A stretch of 7,669 nt of DNA. It comes from Ignavibacteria bacterium UBA6906 (GTDB lineage Bacteria > Bacteroidota > Ignavibacteria > UBA10030 > UBA6906). The stretch is from NCBI GenBank assembly GCA_002451155.1, contig DKBG01000066.1, positions 1-7,669 of the forward strand, in the 5' to 3' direction. Both the position numbers and the translations under genes were made by a program. A model generated the notes under the pieces. The model saw nothing but the letters and a program-made list of their open reading frames with translations, was not told where the DNA came from and searched no databases. Positions 1 to 5,655 of the stretch are shown one piece after another (within the stretch, counting starts at the first letter, position 1; every line of letters begins with the position of its first letter).

Positions 1-25
1 CAGCCGTTTACATGTAATCTAGGAG

Positions 26-670
26 CTACCCCTGAGATTTCGTGTGAGGACTCAGGCCGGGTCTTCCGGGGGACACAAAGGGATTGTCCCTGACATAATA
101 CCTCCACTGATGCTCTACTCCATTTCTGATTCCTACGCGCGCTGATCGCGCAATCGGCCATCGCTCGTCCGAGTTCTCGTCTTCCTCCAGCCAGATCGCC
201 CCGCCCGTGAGGTCTGTGCCGTTCTGCTTCCTGGTGATATTCAGTGCCTCGCAGAGTTTCGCCGGACCGCTGCAGAGATTCCTGACCTCGTCATTCCGGA
301 GGGATCGGCGCCGTGCCATGATCTGTATTCCACGCAGCGGCTCGGCCGCCCGGAGGAGGACCGCGCATCCGCGACCCTCTGCCTCCGTGACGACATTACA
401 GCAGTGGTGCATTCCGTACGTAAAATAGACGTACAGGAGACCCCCTGACCGGAACATGACATCATTTCGGACGGTCCTTCCCCGGTACGAGTGACTTGCG
501 GGGTCTCCCCGGTCAAGATATGCCTCCACCTCGACGATCCGGGCTGCAACGAGCCGGCCCCGATGGCTTCGAACAATGATCTTCCCAATCAGGTCTCTGG
601 CAACGGTGAGCGTTGGGCGGAGATAGAACTCGCGGGGGAGTGTTCGGGATCGCATGAGATGTGTCTGCAC
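26..670 (-). CDS. mpg: DNA-3-methyladenine glycosylase (AAG/MPG family)
   Basis: Base-excision repair glycosylase that flips out and removes alkylated purines such as 3-methyladenine and hypoxanthine, leaving an abasic site in cytoplasmic DNA. The 214-aa product has the usual length and the family landmarks in order. The catalytic motif IVEVEAY (residues 45-51) carries E49, Y51 and H60, matching human AAG E125, Y127 and H136. YGMHHCCN (85-92) supplies the intercalating tyrosine Y85 and the asparagine N92 (human Y162, N169). VLLRAAEP (104-111) and GPAKLCEALNI (135-145) follow, and the C-terminal FVS (198-200) is typical. The first possible start is GTG at 670. An ATG five codons later (655) is also possible, with AGGTG 12 nt upstream; neither has a strong ribosome site, and homology begins only near residue 12. 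The gene follows a terminator-like hairpin and is probably not part of the repair operon proper. The assignment is firm, the start is not. Confidence 0.93.
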   Translation of the reverse strand: MQTHLMRSRTLPREFYLRPTLTVARDLIGKIIVRSHRGRLVAARIVEVEAYLDRGDPASHSYRGRTVRNDVMFRSGGLLYVYFTYGMHHCCNVVTEAEGRGCAVLLRAAEPLRGIQIMARRRSLRNDEVRNLCSGPAKLCEALNITRKQNGTDLTGGAIWLEEDENSDERWPIARSARVGIRNGVEHQWRYYVRDNPFVSPGRPGLSPHTKSQG

Positions 671-802
671 CTGCTATGGTGATAGACAAAAGAGAACGGG
701 GACGGTATCAGTCGGGTGAACCCGTCCCCGTTCAGGGGTCCTCGTACGGATCGTAGACGAATCGTCTCGATGACGATCATGCACTCTGGCTGAGGAATCC
801 TC
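671..802. other. 132-bp intergenic region between secreted-protein gene and mpg
   Basis: The longest gene-free gap in the window. Besides the 694-733 hairpin it holds a smaller inverted repeat, ATCGTC (761-766) and GACGAT (772-777) with a 5-nt loop, in a patch rich in GATCGT-like words. I see no convincing -35/-10 pair for mpg on the minus strand. Confidence 0.5.
694..733 (-). terminator. Hairpin with T-rich tail, probable intrinsic terminator
   Basis: A perfect 12-bp inverted repeat (694-705 against 722-733, arm GAACGGGGACGG) encloses a 16-nt loop. On the minus strand it is followed by TCTTTTGTC, a short and imperfect T-tract. It lies about 70 nt after the stop of the secreted-protein gene and is the first strong hairpin after nine co-directional genes, so it probably ends that transcription unit. 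Because the U-tract is interrupted, termination may be partial, which would let some transcripts continue into mpg. Confidence 0.6.
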
Positions 803-1477
803 CTACTTCTTCTCGGCGGAAGGAATGTAGGTCTTATTGCCGTTGGCGTTGTAGTAGTATTGACCGCCTTTCGGGCCCTCATAAATCGTGATGCCATCGA
901 CGGTCTTCCCGACGATCTTCGCCCCTTCCCATTCCTGGACGTACGTCTTGTTCCCGTTTTCGTTGATGTAGAAGTGACCACCCCGCGAGCCGGCGTACAC
1001 TGCTCTTCCGTCTTTGGTGGATCCAACACGTTCGTCAGTCGGTCCAACCGCCTGCGGGCGTTCCATCGCCGGTGACGGTGTGGCGGACGTCCCGGTCTTC
1101 ACGCTGGTCGCTTCCCCTCCGCCCGCGGGCACCTTCACCGGGGCTGAACCGGACCCGTGGGATTTCGATTCCTTTGCGGGTGCGGCTGTTGCCCTGCTCC
1201 TGGTCTTGGCTTTCCCGTCCGGGGATTTTCCGGATTTCGAAGAAGACTTCTTCGATCCAGAAGTGGATTTGACGCCGGACTTGGCAGCCTTCCCGGTGGA
1301 CGTCGTCTTGGTCGAGCCGGATGTACCTTTCGCGGTCGTCTTCTTCTCTGACGATTTTGGCCCGGACTTGTTGGATGGTCTCGCCTTCTCAGTCTTCTGC
1401 GGAGTCTGTGCTCCACTGGTGGCCTCCGTGCAGAGGAGCACCGCGGCGAGAGTGAAGAAAGCAACTGCCTGTCTCAT
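803..1477 (-). CDS. Secreted basic protein with two PBCV-type basic adaptor repeats
   Basis: A 224-aa protein in three parts. Residues 1-23 look like a signal peptide: a hydrophobic stretch followed by a small-residue site SGA-Q. The lone cysteine C16 lacks a lipobox, so a lipoprotein is unlikely. Residues 24-115 form a low-complexity, strongly basic region rich in Lys, Ser, Thr and Gly. The C-terminal third has two copies of one motif, with cores at residues 152-180 and 190-218, each with an SRGG or PKGG turn, aromatic residues and a shared GNKTY. This pattern resembles the short 'PBCV-specific basic adaptor' domain described in chlorovirus proteins and also found in bacteria; that match is from memory. 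The exported basic linker could bind anionic wall, polysaccharide or outer-membrane material, which is inference only. AGGA (1487-1490) lies 9 nt before the ATG. It starts 33 nt after mscL and is probably co-transcribed. No enzymatic motif is visible. Confidence 0.8.
   Translation of the reverse strand: MRQAVAFFTLAAVLLCTEATSGAQTPQKTEKARPSNKSGPKSSEKKTTAKGTSGSTKTTSTGKAAKSGVKSTSGSKKSSSKSGKSPDGKAKTRSRATAAPAKESKSHGSGSAPVKVPAGGGEATSVKTGTSATPSPAMERPQAVGPTDERVGSTKDGRAVYAGSRGGHFYINENGNKTYVQEWEGAKIVGKTVDGITIYEGPKGGQYYYNANGNKTYIPSAEKK
824..910 (-). repeat. Protein repeat copy 2 (PBCV basic adaptor-like)
   Basis: Encodes residues 190-218 of the secreted basic protein. The copy is offset from copy 1 by exactly 38 residues and keeps the pattern G-x-T-x-DG-x-x-x-Y-x-G-x-x-GG-x-x-Y-x-N-x-NGNKTY. 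The two copies differ at many positions, so this is an old duplication rather than a recent DNA repeat. Confidence 0.7.
938..1024 (-). repeat. Protein repeat copy 1 (PBCV basic adaptor-like)
   Basis: Encodes residues 152-180 of the secreted basic protein and pairs with the copy at 824-910. It contains SRGGHFYINENGNKTYV, where the second copy has PKGGQYYYNANGNKTYI. The NGNKTY block and the GG turn are invariant between the copies. Confidence 0.7.
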
Positions 1478-1510
1478 GCAGAGCGATCCTGAACAATTGG
1501 GAACGCGGTC

Positions 1511-1912
1511 TTACCTGGTCTTCAGAAGATCCCGGATTTCAGTCAGCAACACTACGTCCTGGGGTGGTGCTGCGGGAGCCGCTGGCGCCGTTTCCTGTTT
1601 CTTCTTAAACGTATTGATTGCCCGGATCAGAAGGAAAATGGCAAAGGCGACGATGGCGAAGTCAATGATCGTGTTGATGAACGCGCCGTATCTGATCACC
1701 ACAGCGGGCACATCCGCAGTGGCTGCTTTCAGCGTGACCATAAGCTCGCTGAAGTCCACGCCGCCGAGCAGAATTCCGATGGGAGGCATCAGCACATCAT
1801 TCACGAGCGAGGTGACGATTTTCCCGAACGCGGCTCCGATGATAATACCGACGGCGAGGTCGACGACGTTTCCCCGCATGGCGAATTCCTTGAATTCCTT
1901 CATCATCGACAT
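1511..1912 (-). CDS. mscL: Large-conductance mechanosensitive channel MscL
   Basis: Inner-membrane homopentameric channel that opens under high membrane tension and releases solutes during hypo-osmotic shock. At 133 aa it has standard length. Residues 1-12 form the amphipathic N-terminal helix, including FKEFAMRGN. TM1 (about 15-45) lines the pore and carries GIIIGAAFGKIVTSLVND followed by MPPIG. A periplasmic loop covers about 50-73. TM2 is about 74-100, starting with YGAFINTIIDF. A Lys cluster (103-105) and an Ala/Pro linker lead to the C-terminal helix LLTEIRDLL (122-130), the conserved cytoplasmic bundle. The start is well supported by AAGGAG (1921-1926) 8 nt before the ATG. It follows the 153-aa gene by 34 nt. 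Nothing is missing or truncated. Confidence 0.97.
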   Translation of the reverse strand: MSMMKEFKEFAMRGNVVDLAVGIIIGAAFGKIVTSLVNDVLMPPIGILLGGVDFSELMVTLKAATADVPAVVIRYGAFINTIIDFAIVAFAIFLLIRAINTFKKKQETAPAAPAAPPQDVVLLTEIRDLLKTR

Positions 1913-1920
1913 GGGCTGTA

Positions 1921-1926
1921 CTCCTT
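1921..1926 (-). promoter_or_regulatory. Ribosome binding site of mscL
   Basis: The minus strand reads AAGGAG with an 8-nt spacer to the ATG at 1912. It is one of the two best Shine-Dalgarno matches in the window and fixes the mscL start over the in-frame ATG codons two and three codons further on. Confidence 0.75.
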
Positions 1927-1946
1927 TGAATGTGGTGGGGGAACTG

Positions 1947-2408
1947 TTAGAAGATGCGCCTGAGGCGGTCCAGCAATGATTCGCTCCATCCGCGCGCGCC
2001 CAGATTGTCGATCCCAGGTATTTCCCGTTCGATCGCCCTCACAAGAGAAGGGTCGACCCGGGAGCGGAGCGCAGCAATAAGGGCGGGGAGAAACGAACGC
2101 GACTGCGAAAGCGTTAATCCTTCCCGGGACAGTTCCTGAAGCAGCGAGGTCAGGGCCGGCGTACCTCTGGCGCCCATCTCTGGCCGCAGCGGATTCTGGT
2201 GTTCTGTCCAGAAGTCGAGCTGATCCGGGGTTCCGCGTTCCCGGAGTGTCGCAGTCTCCTGAAGTTCTGGAAGAGATGCTGCAAGGCTGGTAAACGTCTC
2301 GGCGGGCAGGCGATCTCTGAGGGCTCGAAGTGTCGCCGTGATTCCACGCCGGGTGAGATCCGCACCCAGGCCGGATTTCGCTCTGAGGATTGTCTGAATG
2401 TCTTTCAT
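1947..2408 (-). CDS. Hypothetical helical protein, DUF2267-like two-repeat architecture
   Basis: I do not recognise this 153-aa protein with certainty. It has no signal peptide or membrane segment and is predicted mainly helical. It appears to contain an internal duplication: residues 12-52 (with TLRALRDRLPAE and LAASLPELQ) align by eye with residues 96-136 (with LIAALRSRVDPS and IEREIPGID). Both halves share the pattern L-x-AL-R-x-R followed, after a short helix, by a Leu/Ile-Pro-x-Leu/Ile turn. This resembles DUF2267, and more loosely DUF2780, families of small proteins of unknown role; the link is from memory. A segment of about 40 residues containing FWTEH separates the repeats. Its ATG is 40 nt after ruvB, with a weak GGTGA ribosome site (2416-2420) 7 nt upstream. 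It is followed by mscL after 34 nt, so it is probably part of the same operon. Function unknown. Confidence 0.75.
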   Translation of the reverse strand: MKDIQTILRAKSGLGADLTRRGITATLRALRDRLPAETFTSLAASLPELQETATLRERGTPDQLDFWTEHQNPLRPEMGARGTPALTSLLQELSREGLTLSQSRSFLPALIAALRSRVDPSLVRAIEREIPGIDNLGARGWSESLLDRLRRIF

Positions 2409-2448
2409 GGAAAGGTCACCGGATCGTTCGTCGATCGTAATCGGGAAT

Positions 2449-3504
2449 TCAGGGTTGAAAGAGCGGAAGCGCTCCCCCCTGCGGCGGCTTTACGCCGAAG
2501 TGTCTGTACGCAAGTGGAGTGGCCTCGCGTCCGCGCGGCGTCCGTTTCAGGAATCCCTCTCTGATCAGGTAGGGTTCATAGACCTCTTCGATCGTTCCTG
2601 GTTCCTCCCCGACGGCCACGGCAAGCGTGTTCAGGCCGACGGGTCCGCCGCCATACTTTTCAAGGAGCACGAGGAGGATTCGCTTATCCATTTCATCAAG
2701 GCCATGAGAGTCCACTTCCAGCGCTCCAAGGGCGTAGTCCGCGACCTCGCGGGACACGACCCCGCCGTGGTGGGCAAGCTTCTTTTCCACCTGGGCGAAA
2801 TCACGGCACCGCCTGAGGAGCCTGTTTGCTATTCTGGGCGTCCCTCTGCTCCGGCGCGCGAGTTCACGCGCTCCCTCGCCGTCTATCGGGACATCGAGAA
2901 TGCGCGCGGAGCGCTGGATGATGGAGTACAGGGAATCGGCCTCATAGTAGTCGAGCCGGTTGCTGACACCGAACCGGGCCCGGAGCGGAGCGGTGAGGAG
3001 TCCGGCCCGCGTCGTCGCTCCGATGAGCGTGTGCCGGGGGATCTCGAGCTGGATGCTTCGGGCGTTGGGACCCGAATCGATCATGATATCGAGACGGAAG
3101 TCCTCCATGGCCGAGTAGAGGTATTCTTCCACGACCGGGTTGAGCCGGTGAATCTCGTCGATGAAGAGGACGCTGCCTTCCGGCATGCTCGTCAGGAGGC
3201 CCGCGAGGTCCCCAGGCTTGTCGAGGACCGGACCGGATGTCGCCTTGATGGTCGTTCCCATCTCGTTTGCGATGATGTAGGCGAGTGTCGTTTTCCCGAG
3301 GCCCGGTGGTCCGGTGAGGAGGACGTGGTCCAGCGGCTCCCGACGCTGACGAGCGGCAGTGATGAAGACCGAGAGATTTGCGATGATCTTCTCCTGGCCC
3401 ACAAAATCCTTAAAGCTCAATGGGCGGAGCGCCTGGTCAAGTTCCGCTTCGGCTTCAAGTCGTTCTGGAGACGTATAATCATGTTTCCGCATCGGTGCAA
3501 ACAT
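2449..3504 (-). CDS. ruvB: Holliday junction branch migration ATPase RuvB
   Basis: Hexameric AAA+ motor that, with RuvA, drives branch migration of Holliday junctions during recombinational repair. The 351-aa product is full length. Residues 27-38 carry RPLSFKDFVGQE. Walker A is GPPGLGKT (65-72) and Walker B is LFIDEIHRLN (113-122). The RuvB signature VVEEYLYSAMEDF (124-136) follows. Sensor 1 lies in GATTRAG (162-168), and the arginine-finger region is PLRARFG (173-179). Sensor 2 lies in RGTPRIANRLLRR (220-232). The C-terminal winged helix (about 270-338) includes GGGPVGLNTLA and EEVYEPYLIREGF. AGGA (3510-3513) sits 5 nt before the ATG at 3504; M5 is a possible alternative. It lies downstream of ruvC and ruvA but is separated from ruvA by a micro-ORF. 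All catalytic motifs are intact. Confidence 0.98.
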   Translation of the reverse strand: MFAPMRKHDYTSPERLEAEAELDQALRPLSFKDFVGQEKIIANLSVFITAARQRREPLDHVLLTGPPGLGKTTLAYIIANEMGTTIKATSGPVLDKPGDLAGLLTSMPEGSVLFIDEIHRLNPVVEEYLYSAMEDFRLDIMIDSGPNARSIQLEIPRHTLIGATTRAGLLTAPLRARFGVSNRLDYYEADSLYSIIQRSARILDVPIDGEGARELARRSRGTPRIANRLLRRCRDFAQVEKKLAHHGGVVSREVADYALGALEVDSHGLDEMDKRILLVLLEKYGGGPVGLNTLAVAVGEEPGTIEEVYEPYLIREGFLKRTPRGREATPLAYRHFGVKPPQGGALPLFQP

Positions 3505-3566
3505 AGCATTCCTGAGTCAGAAATTCAACGCGAAGGCCGCGGGACCGTACGGCGATGCGGGTTTTG

Positions 3567-3707
3567 TTAACTGCCGGTGAAGAGGTCCACAACCCATCGT
3601 TTGACGGTCTGATCGAAAAAGAGGAGCAGAAGGGCAATGAGCAGAATTCCTGCCAGGAAGAGCAGGAGATTCACGAAGTCTCCGAAGAGTTCCTTCAGGG
3701 ATTTCAT
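3567..3707 (-). CDS. 46-aa single-pass membrane micro-protein between ruvA and ruvB
   Basis: A short ORF of 46 codons plus TAA that I do not recognise. Its product begins MKSLKELFGDF, continues through a nearly unbroken hydrophobic run at residues 12-31 (VNLLLFLAGILLIALLLLFF), and ends with a polar tail containing DQTVKRWVVDLF. That is the profile of a single transmembrane helix flanked by amphipathic ends. It starts 15 nt after the ruvA stop, in the same reading frame, and ends 62 nt before ruvB. No Shine-Dalgarno is visible, so translation may depend on coupling to ruvA. A 69-codon ORF in another frame across this interval (3517-3726, GTG start) has a composition without structure and looks like the shadow. 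Evidence for coding is the hydrophobic pattern and the tight operon placement; a chance ORF cannot be excluded. Confidence 0.6.
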   Translation of the reverse strand: MKSLKELFGDFVNLLLFLAGILLIALLLLFFDQTVKRWVVDLFTGS

Positions 3708-3722
3708 CCGGCGTTTGGTCCG

Positions 3723-4331
3723 TCACTTCCCCGTTGCGTGGCGGAGGGCACGTTTGATGAGTCCTTCCACCGTCAATTCCTCGCCTTCTGACTCCGCCGC
3801 GGCGGCGCGGATGGCCTTCTCGGCGGCAGCCCTCTGGTATCCGAGCGAGGTCAGCGCGAGCAGTGCCTCGGAGCGGATTGTCTGGCCGGTTCCCCCCGCA
3901 CTCAGCGCAGTCTCGCCTCCGTGGACTGTTCCCCCGATCTTCTCTCGCAATTCGACGATCAATCTCTCCGCGAGTTTTCTCCCGACACCCGGGATGCCGG
4001 TCATCGCCCCGAGGTTTCCCTGGGCAATATGCTGCCGCAGTTCAGGAACGGGGATACCGGAAAGGATCCCCAGTGCAACCCGCGGACCGATTCCCGTTAC
4101 AGAGATCAGGAGACGGAAGAGGGATCGTTCCTCCTCCGTTGCGAATCCAAAGAGCAGGAGGGCGTCTTCGCGGACGTGGAGGTAGGTGAGGAGCGTCAGT
4201 TCGGAGCGGACCGGTCCCAGCCGTTCGTGGGTGGAGAGCGGGATGGCGACCTGGTAGCCGACCCCGTTGACTTCAAGGAGGACCTCGGTCGGAGACTTGG
4301 CGATCAGGGTTCCGCGGAGTGAGGCGATCAT
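3723..4331 (-). CDS. ruvA: Holliday junction-binding protein RuvA
   Basis: Tetrameric protein that binds four-way DNA junctions, holds them in square-planar form and loads RuvB. The 202-aa product has normal length. Domain I (about 1-62) is the OB fold, starting MIASLRGTL and including VNGVGYQVAIP. The acidic pin residues E55 and D56 sit in REDALLLFGF. Domain II has two helix-hairpin-helix motifs, SVTGIGPRVALGIL (77-90) and MTGIPGVGRKLAERLI (110-125). A flexible linker (about 133-150) leads to domain III (about 151-199), with the conserved EALLALTSLGY, which contacts RuvB. The start overlaps the ruvC stop as ATGA and has no clear ribosome site, indicating translational coupling. The stop is UGA followed by C. 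Confidence 0.97.
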   Translation of the reverse strand: MIASLRGTLIAKSPTEVLLEVNGVGYQVAIPLSTHERLGPVRSELTLLTYLHVREDALLLFGFATEEERSLFRLLISVTGIGPRVALGILSGIPVPELRQHIAQGNLGAMTGIPGVGRKLAERLIVELREKIGGTVHGGETALSAGGTGQTIRSEALLALTSLGYQRAAAEKAIRAAAAESEGEELTVEGLIKRALRHATGK

Positions 4332-4903
4332 CGTCGTACCAGATGGGGATGCGCGGCGACGAATCCTGCCCAGTCCTTCTGTCGGCGGGATCGTGTGCCG
4401 GATCGTTGAATGTGACAGATTGCGACTGCCAGTGCGTCTGAAGCGTCAAGGATCATCGAGGCATCGCGGGCGCGGAGGATGGCCTTCACCATGAACTGGA
4501 CCTGTTCTTTTGACGCATTGCCCCGGCCAGCGACCGCTTGCTTCACCTCGCGTGGAGAGTACTCTGCAGGGGCGAGTGCGTGTTGTTCGGCGGCGAGGAG
4601 GGAGACCCCGCGTGCGTGCCCGAGTTTGAGAGCTGACTGGACGTTCTTTCCGTAGAACGCCGTTTCGACGGCTGCTTCCGCGGGCTCGTACGTGCCGATC
4701 ACGTCGCAGAGGCCCTCATGGATCTTCAGGAGCCGCGCGCTCATCGGTGTCCCGGAACGGTTGGTGATCGTCCCGCACGCGAGCAATCGAAGCGAGACTC
4801 CCTGGACGGCGACGACACCGTACCCAGTTACGAGTGTGCCGGGATCGATCCCGAGTACAATCCGTACTCCACTATCCGTTGAAGGCTGCGAGCTCTTTCT
4901 CAT
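4328..4903 (-). CDS. ruvC: Holliday junction resolvase RuvC
   Basis: Dimeric endonuclease that cuts Holliday junctions symmetrically after RuvAB migration. The 191-aa product carries the four acidic metal ligands of the RNase H-like active site: D20 in GIDPGT (18-23), E80 in AAVETAFYGKN, and D153 and D156 in DASDALAVAICH. These match E. coli D7, E66, D138 and D141. The block YSPREVKQAVAGRGNASKEQV (115-135) is also typical. The only in-frame start before GIDPGT is ATG at 4903, giving an N-terminal extension of about 12 residues over E. coli RuvC and a 32-nt overlap with the end of yebC. There is no Shine-Dalgarno upstream, so expression probably relies on ribosomes finishing yebC. It overlaps ruvA by 4 nt at its stop. 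The C-terminal tail is basic. Confidence 0.97.
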   Translation of the reverse strand: MRKSSQPSTDSGVRIVLGIDPGTLVTGYGVVAVQGVSLRLLACGTITNRSGTPMSARLLKIHEGLCDVIGTYEPAEAAVETAFYGKNVQSALKLGHARGVSLLAAEQHALAPAEYSPREVKQAVAGRGNASKEQVQFMVKAILRARDASMILDASDALAVAICHIQRSGTRSRRQKDWAGFVAAHPHLVRR

Positions 4904-5633
4904 CGATATCGAAGTTGGAAGAAACGTTCTGGACGTCGTCGTGTTCCTCGAGTGCTTCCATCAATTTGAGGAGCTGCTCGGCTTCGCGCCCGGTAACCTT
5001 GACGGTATTCTGCGGAATCATCTGGAGTGACGAATTCTCCAGCACTATCTCTCTGTCTTCGAGTGCTTTCTTGACAGCGTCGAACGATTGAGGGTCCGTC
5101 GTGACGGTGAACATGTCCGACTCGGTCTGCAGATCTTCCGCTCCTGCATCCAGGATGACGGCCATGATATCGTCTTCGGTCAGCGGTGTCTTCTGTCCGG
5201 ACCTCGGAATTCCGATGGTACCTTTGCGCTGGAACATCCAGCCGACGCTGCCTGACTGTCCAAGATTTCCTCCGTGCCTGGAGAATATATGACGGACTTC
5301 TGATACGGTACGATTGGCGTTGTCCGTGACTGTATCGATCAGGATGGCGACTCCGGCCGGCCCGTACCCTTCGTAGGTCACCTCCTCGTAGGTGACGCCC
5401 GGGAGCTCACCGGTGCCGCGCTGGACCGCCCGCTTGATATTGTCAGCGGGCATGTTGTTGCTCTTGGCTGTCTGGATTGCCAGTCGGAGTCGCGGGTTGT
5501 TGTCAGGATTGCCCCCGCCGTCTCGCGCGGCGATCGTGATTTCCTTGATCAGTCGTGTGAACAGCCGTCCTCGGGCCGCGTCGGTGGCGCCCTTTTTCCG
5601 CTTTATTGTCGCCCACTTCGAGTGACCGGACAT
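4872..5633 (-). CDS. yebC: YebC/TACO1 family protein
   Basis: Member of the YebC/PmpR/TACO1 family, long annotated as a transcriptional regulator. Some members are now reported to assist ribosomes at difficult sequences such as polyproline; which role applies here cannot be told from sequence. The 253-aa product is full length. It opens with the family hallmark MSGHSKWATIKRKKGATDAA, followed by RGRLFTRLIKEITIAAR and the basic DNIKRAVQRGTGE (65-76). The conserved YEEVTYEGYGP (82-92), SEVRHIFSRHGGNLG (111-125) and SGSVGWMF (127-134) come next. An acidic C-terminal domain includes MIPQNTV (205-211). AGGAG (5640-5644) is 6 nt before the ATG, one of the best ribosome sites in the window. It lies 22 nt after recJ and overlaps ruvC. 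A yebC-ruvC-ruvA order is common in bacteria. Confidence 0.96.
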   Translation of the reverse strand: MSGHSKWATIKRKKGATDAARGRLFTRLIKEITIAARDGGGNPDNNPRLRLAIQTAKSNNMPADNIKRAVQRGTGELPGVTYEEVTYEGYGPAGVAILIDTVTDNANRTVSEVRHIFSRHGGNLGQSGSVGWMFQRKGTIGIPRSGQKTPLTEDDIMAVILDAGAEDLQTESDMFTVTTDPQSFDAVKKALEDREIVLENSSLQMIPQNTVKVTGREAEQLLKLMEALEEHDDVQNVSSNFDIDEKELAAFNG

Positions 5634-5639
5634 GGTGAT

Positions 5640-5644
5640 CTCCT
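5640..5644 (-). promoter_or_regulatory. Ribosome binding site of yebC
   Basis: The minus strand reads AGGAG with a 6-nt spacer to the ATG at 5633. It lies in the 22-nt recJ-yebC gap and supports the yebC start, which also matches the conserved MSGHSKW opening. Confidence 0.75.
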
Positions 5645-5655
5645 GAAGTTCTGAG

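Noticed and set aside
589..1047. 152-codon minus-strand ORF spanning the mpg-secreted protein junction
   Set aside because: It overlaps both real genes and the hairpin in a different frame; Arg/Pro/Thr-rich composition indicates a shadow.
1024..1400. Possible DNA tandem repeat in the Lys/Ser-rich coding region
   Set aside because: The low complexity is at the protein level; I could not find a regular repeating unit in the DNA.
1014..1979. 321-codon plus-strand ORF across the secreted protein and mscL
   Set aside because: It runs antisense through two well-supported genes; its Asp/Phe/Val-rich part is simply the reverse complement of Lys/Ser codons.
3540..3560. Possible terminator or palindrome (CCGTACGG) between the micro-ORF and ruvB
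   Set aside because: Only an 8-bp palindrome without a T-tract after it; too weak to call.
2398..3570. 390-codon plus-strand ORF opposite ruvB
   Set aside because: It lies antisense to a full-length RuvB with all motifs, shows no domain-like composition, and is expected from GC-rich codon use.
3517..3726. 69-codon minus-strand ORF beginning at the ruvA stop (GTG start)
   Set aside because: Although it overlaps ruvA by GTGA, its product lacks any structure-like pattern, while the other frame encodes a clean transmembrane segment.
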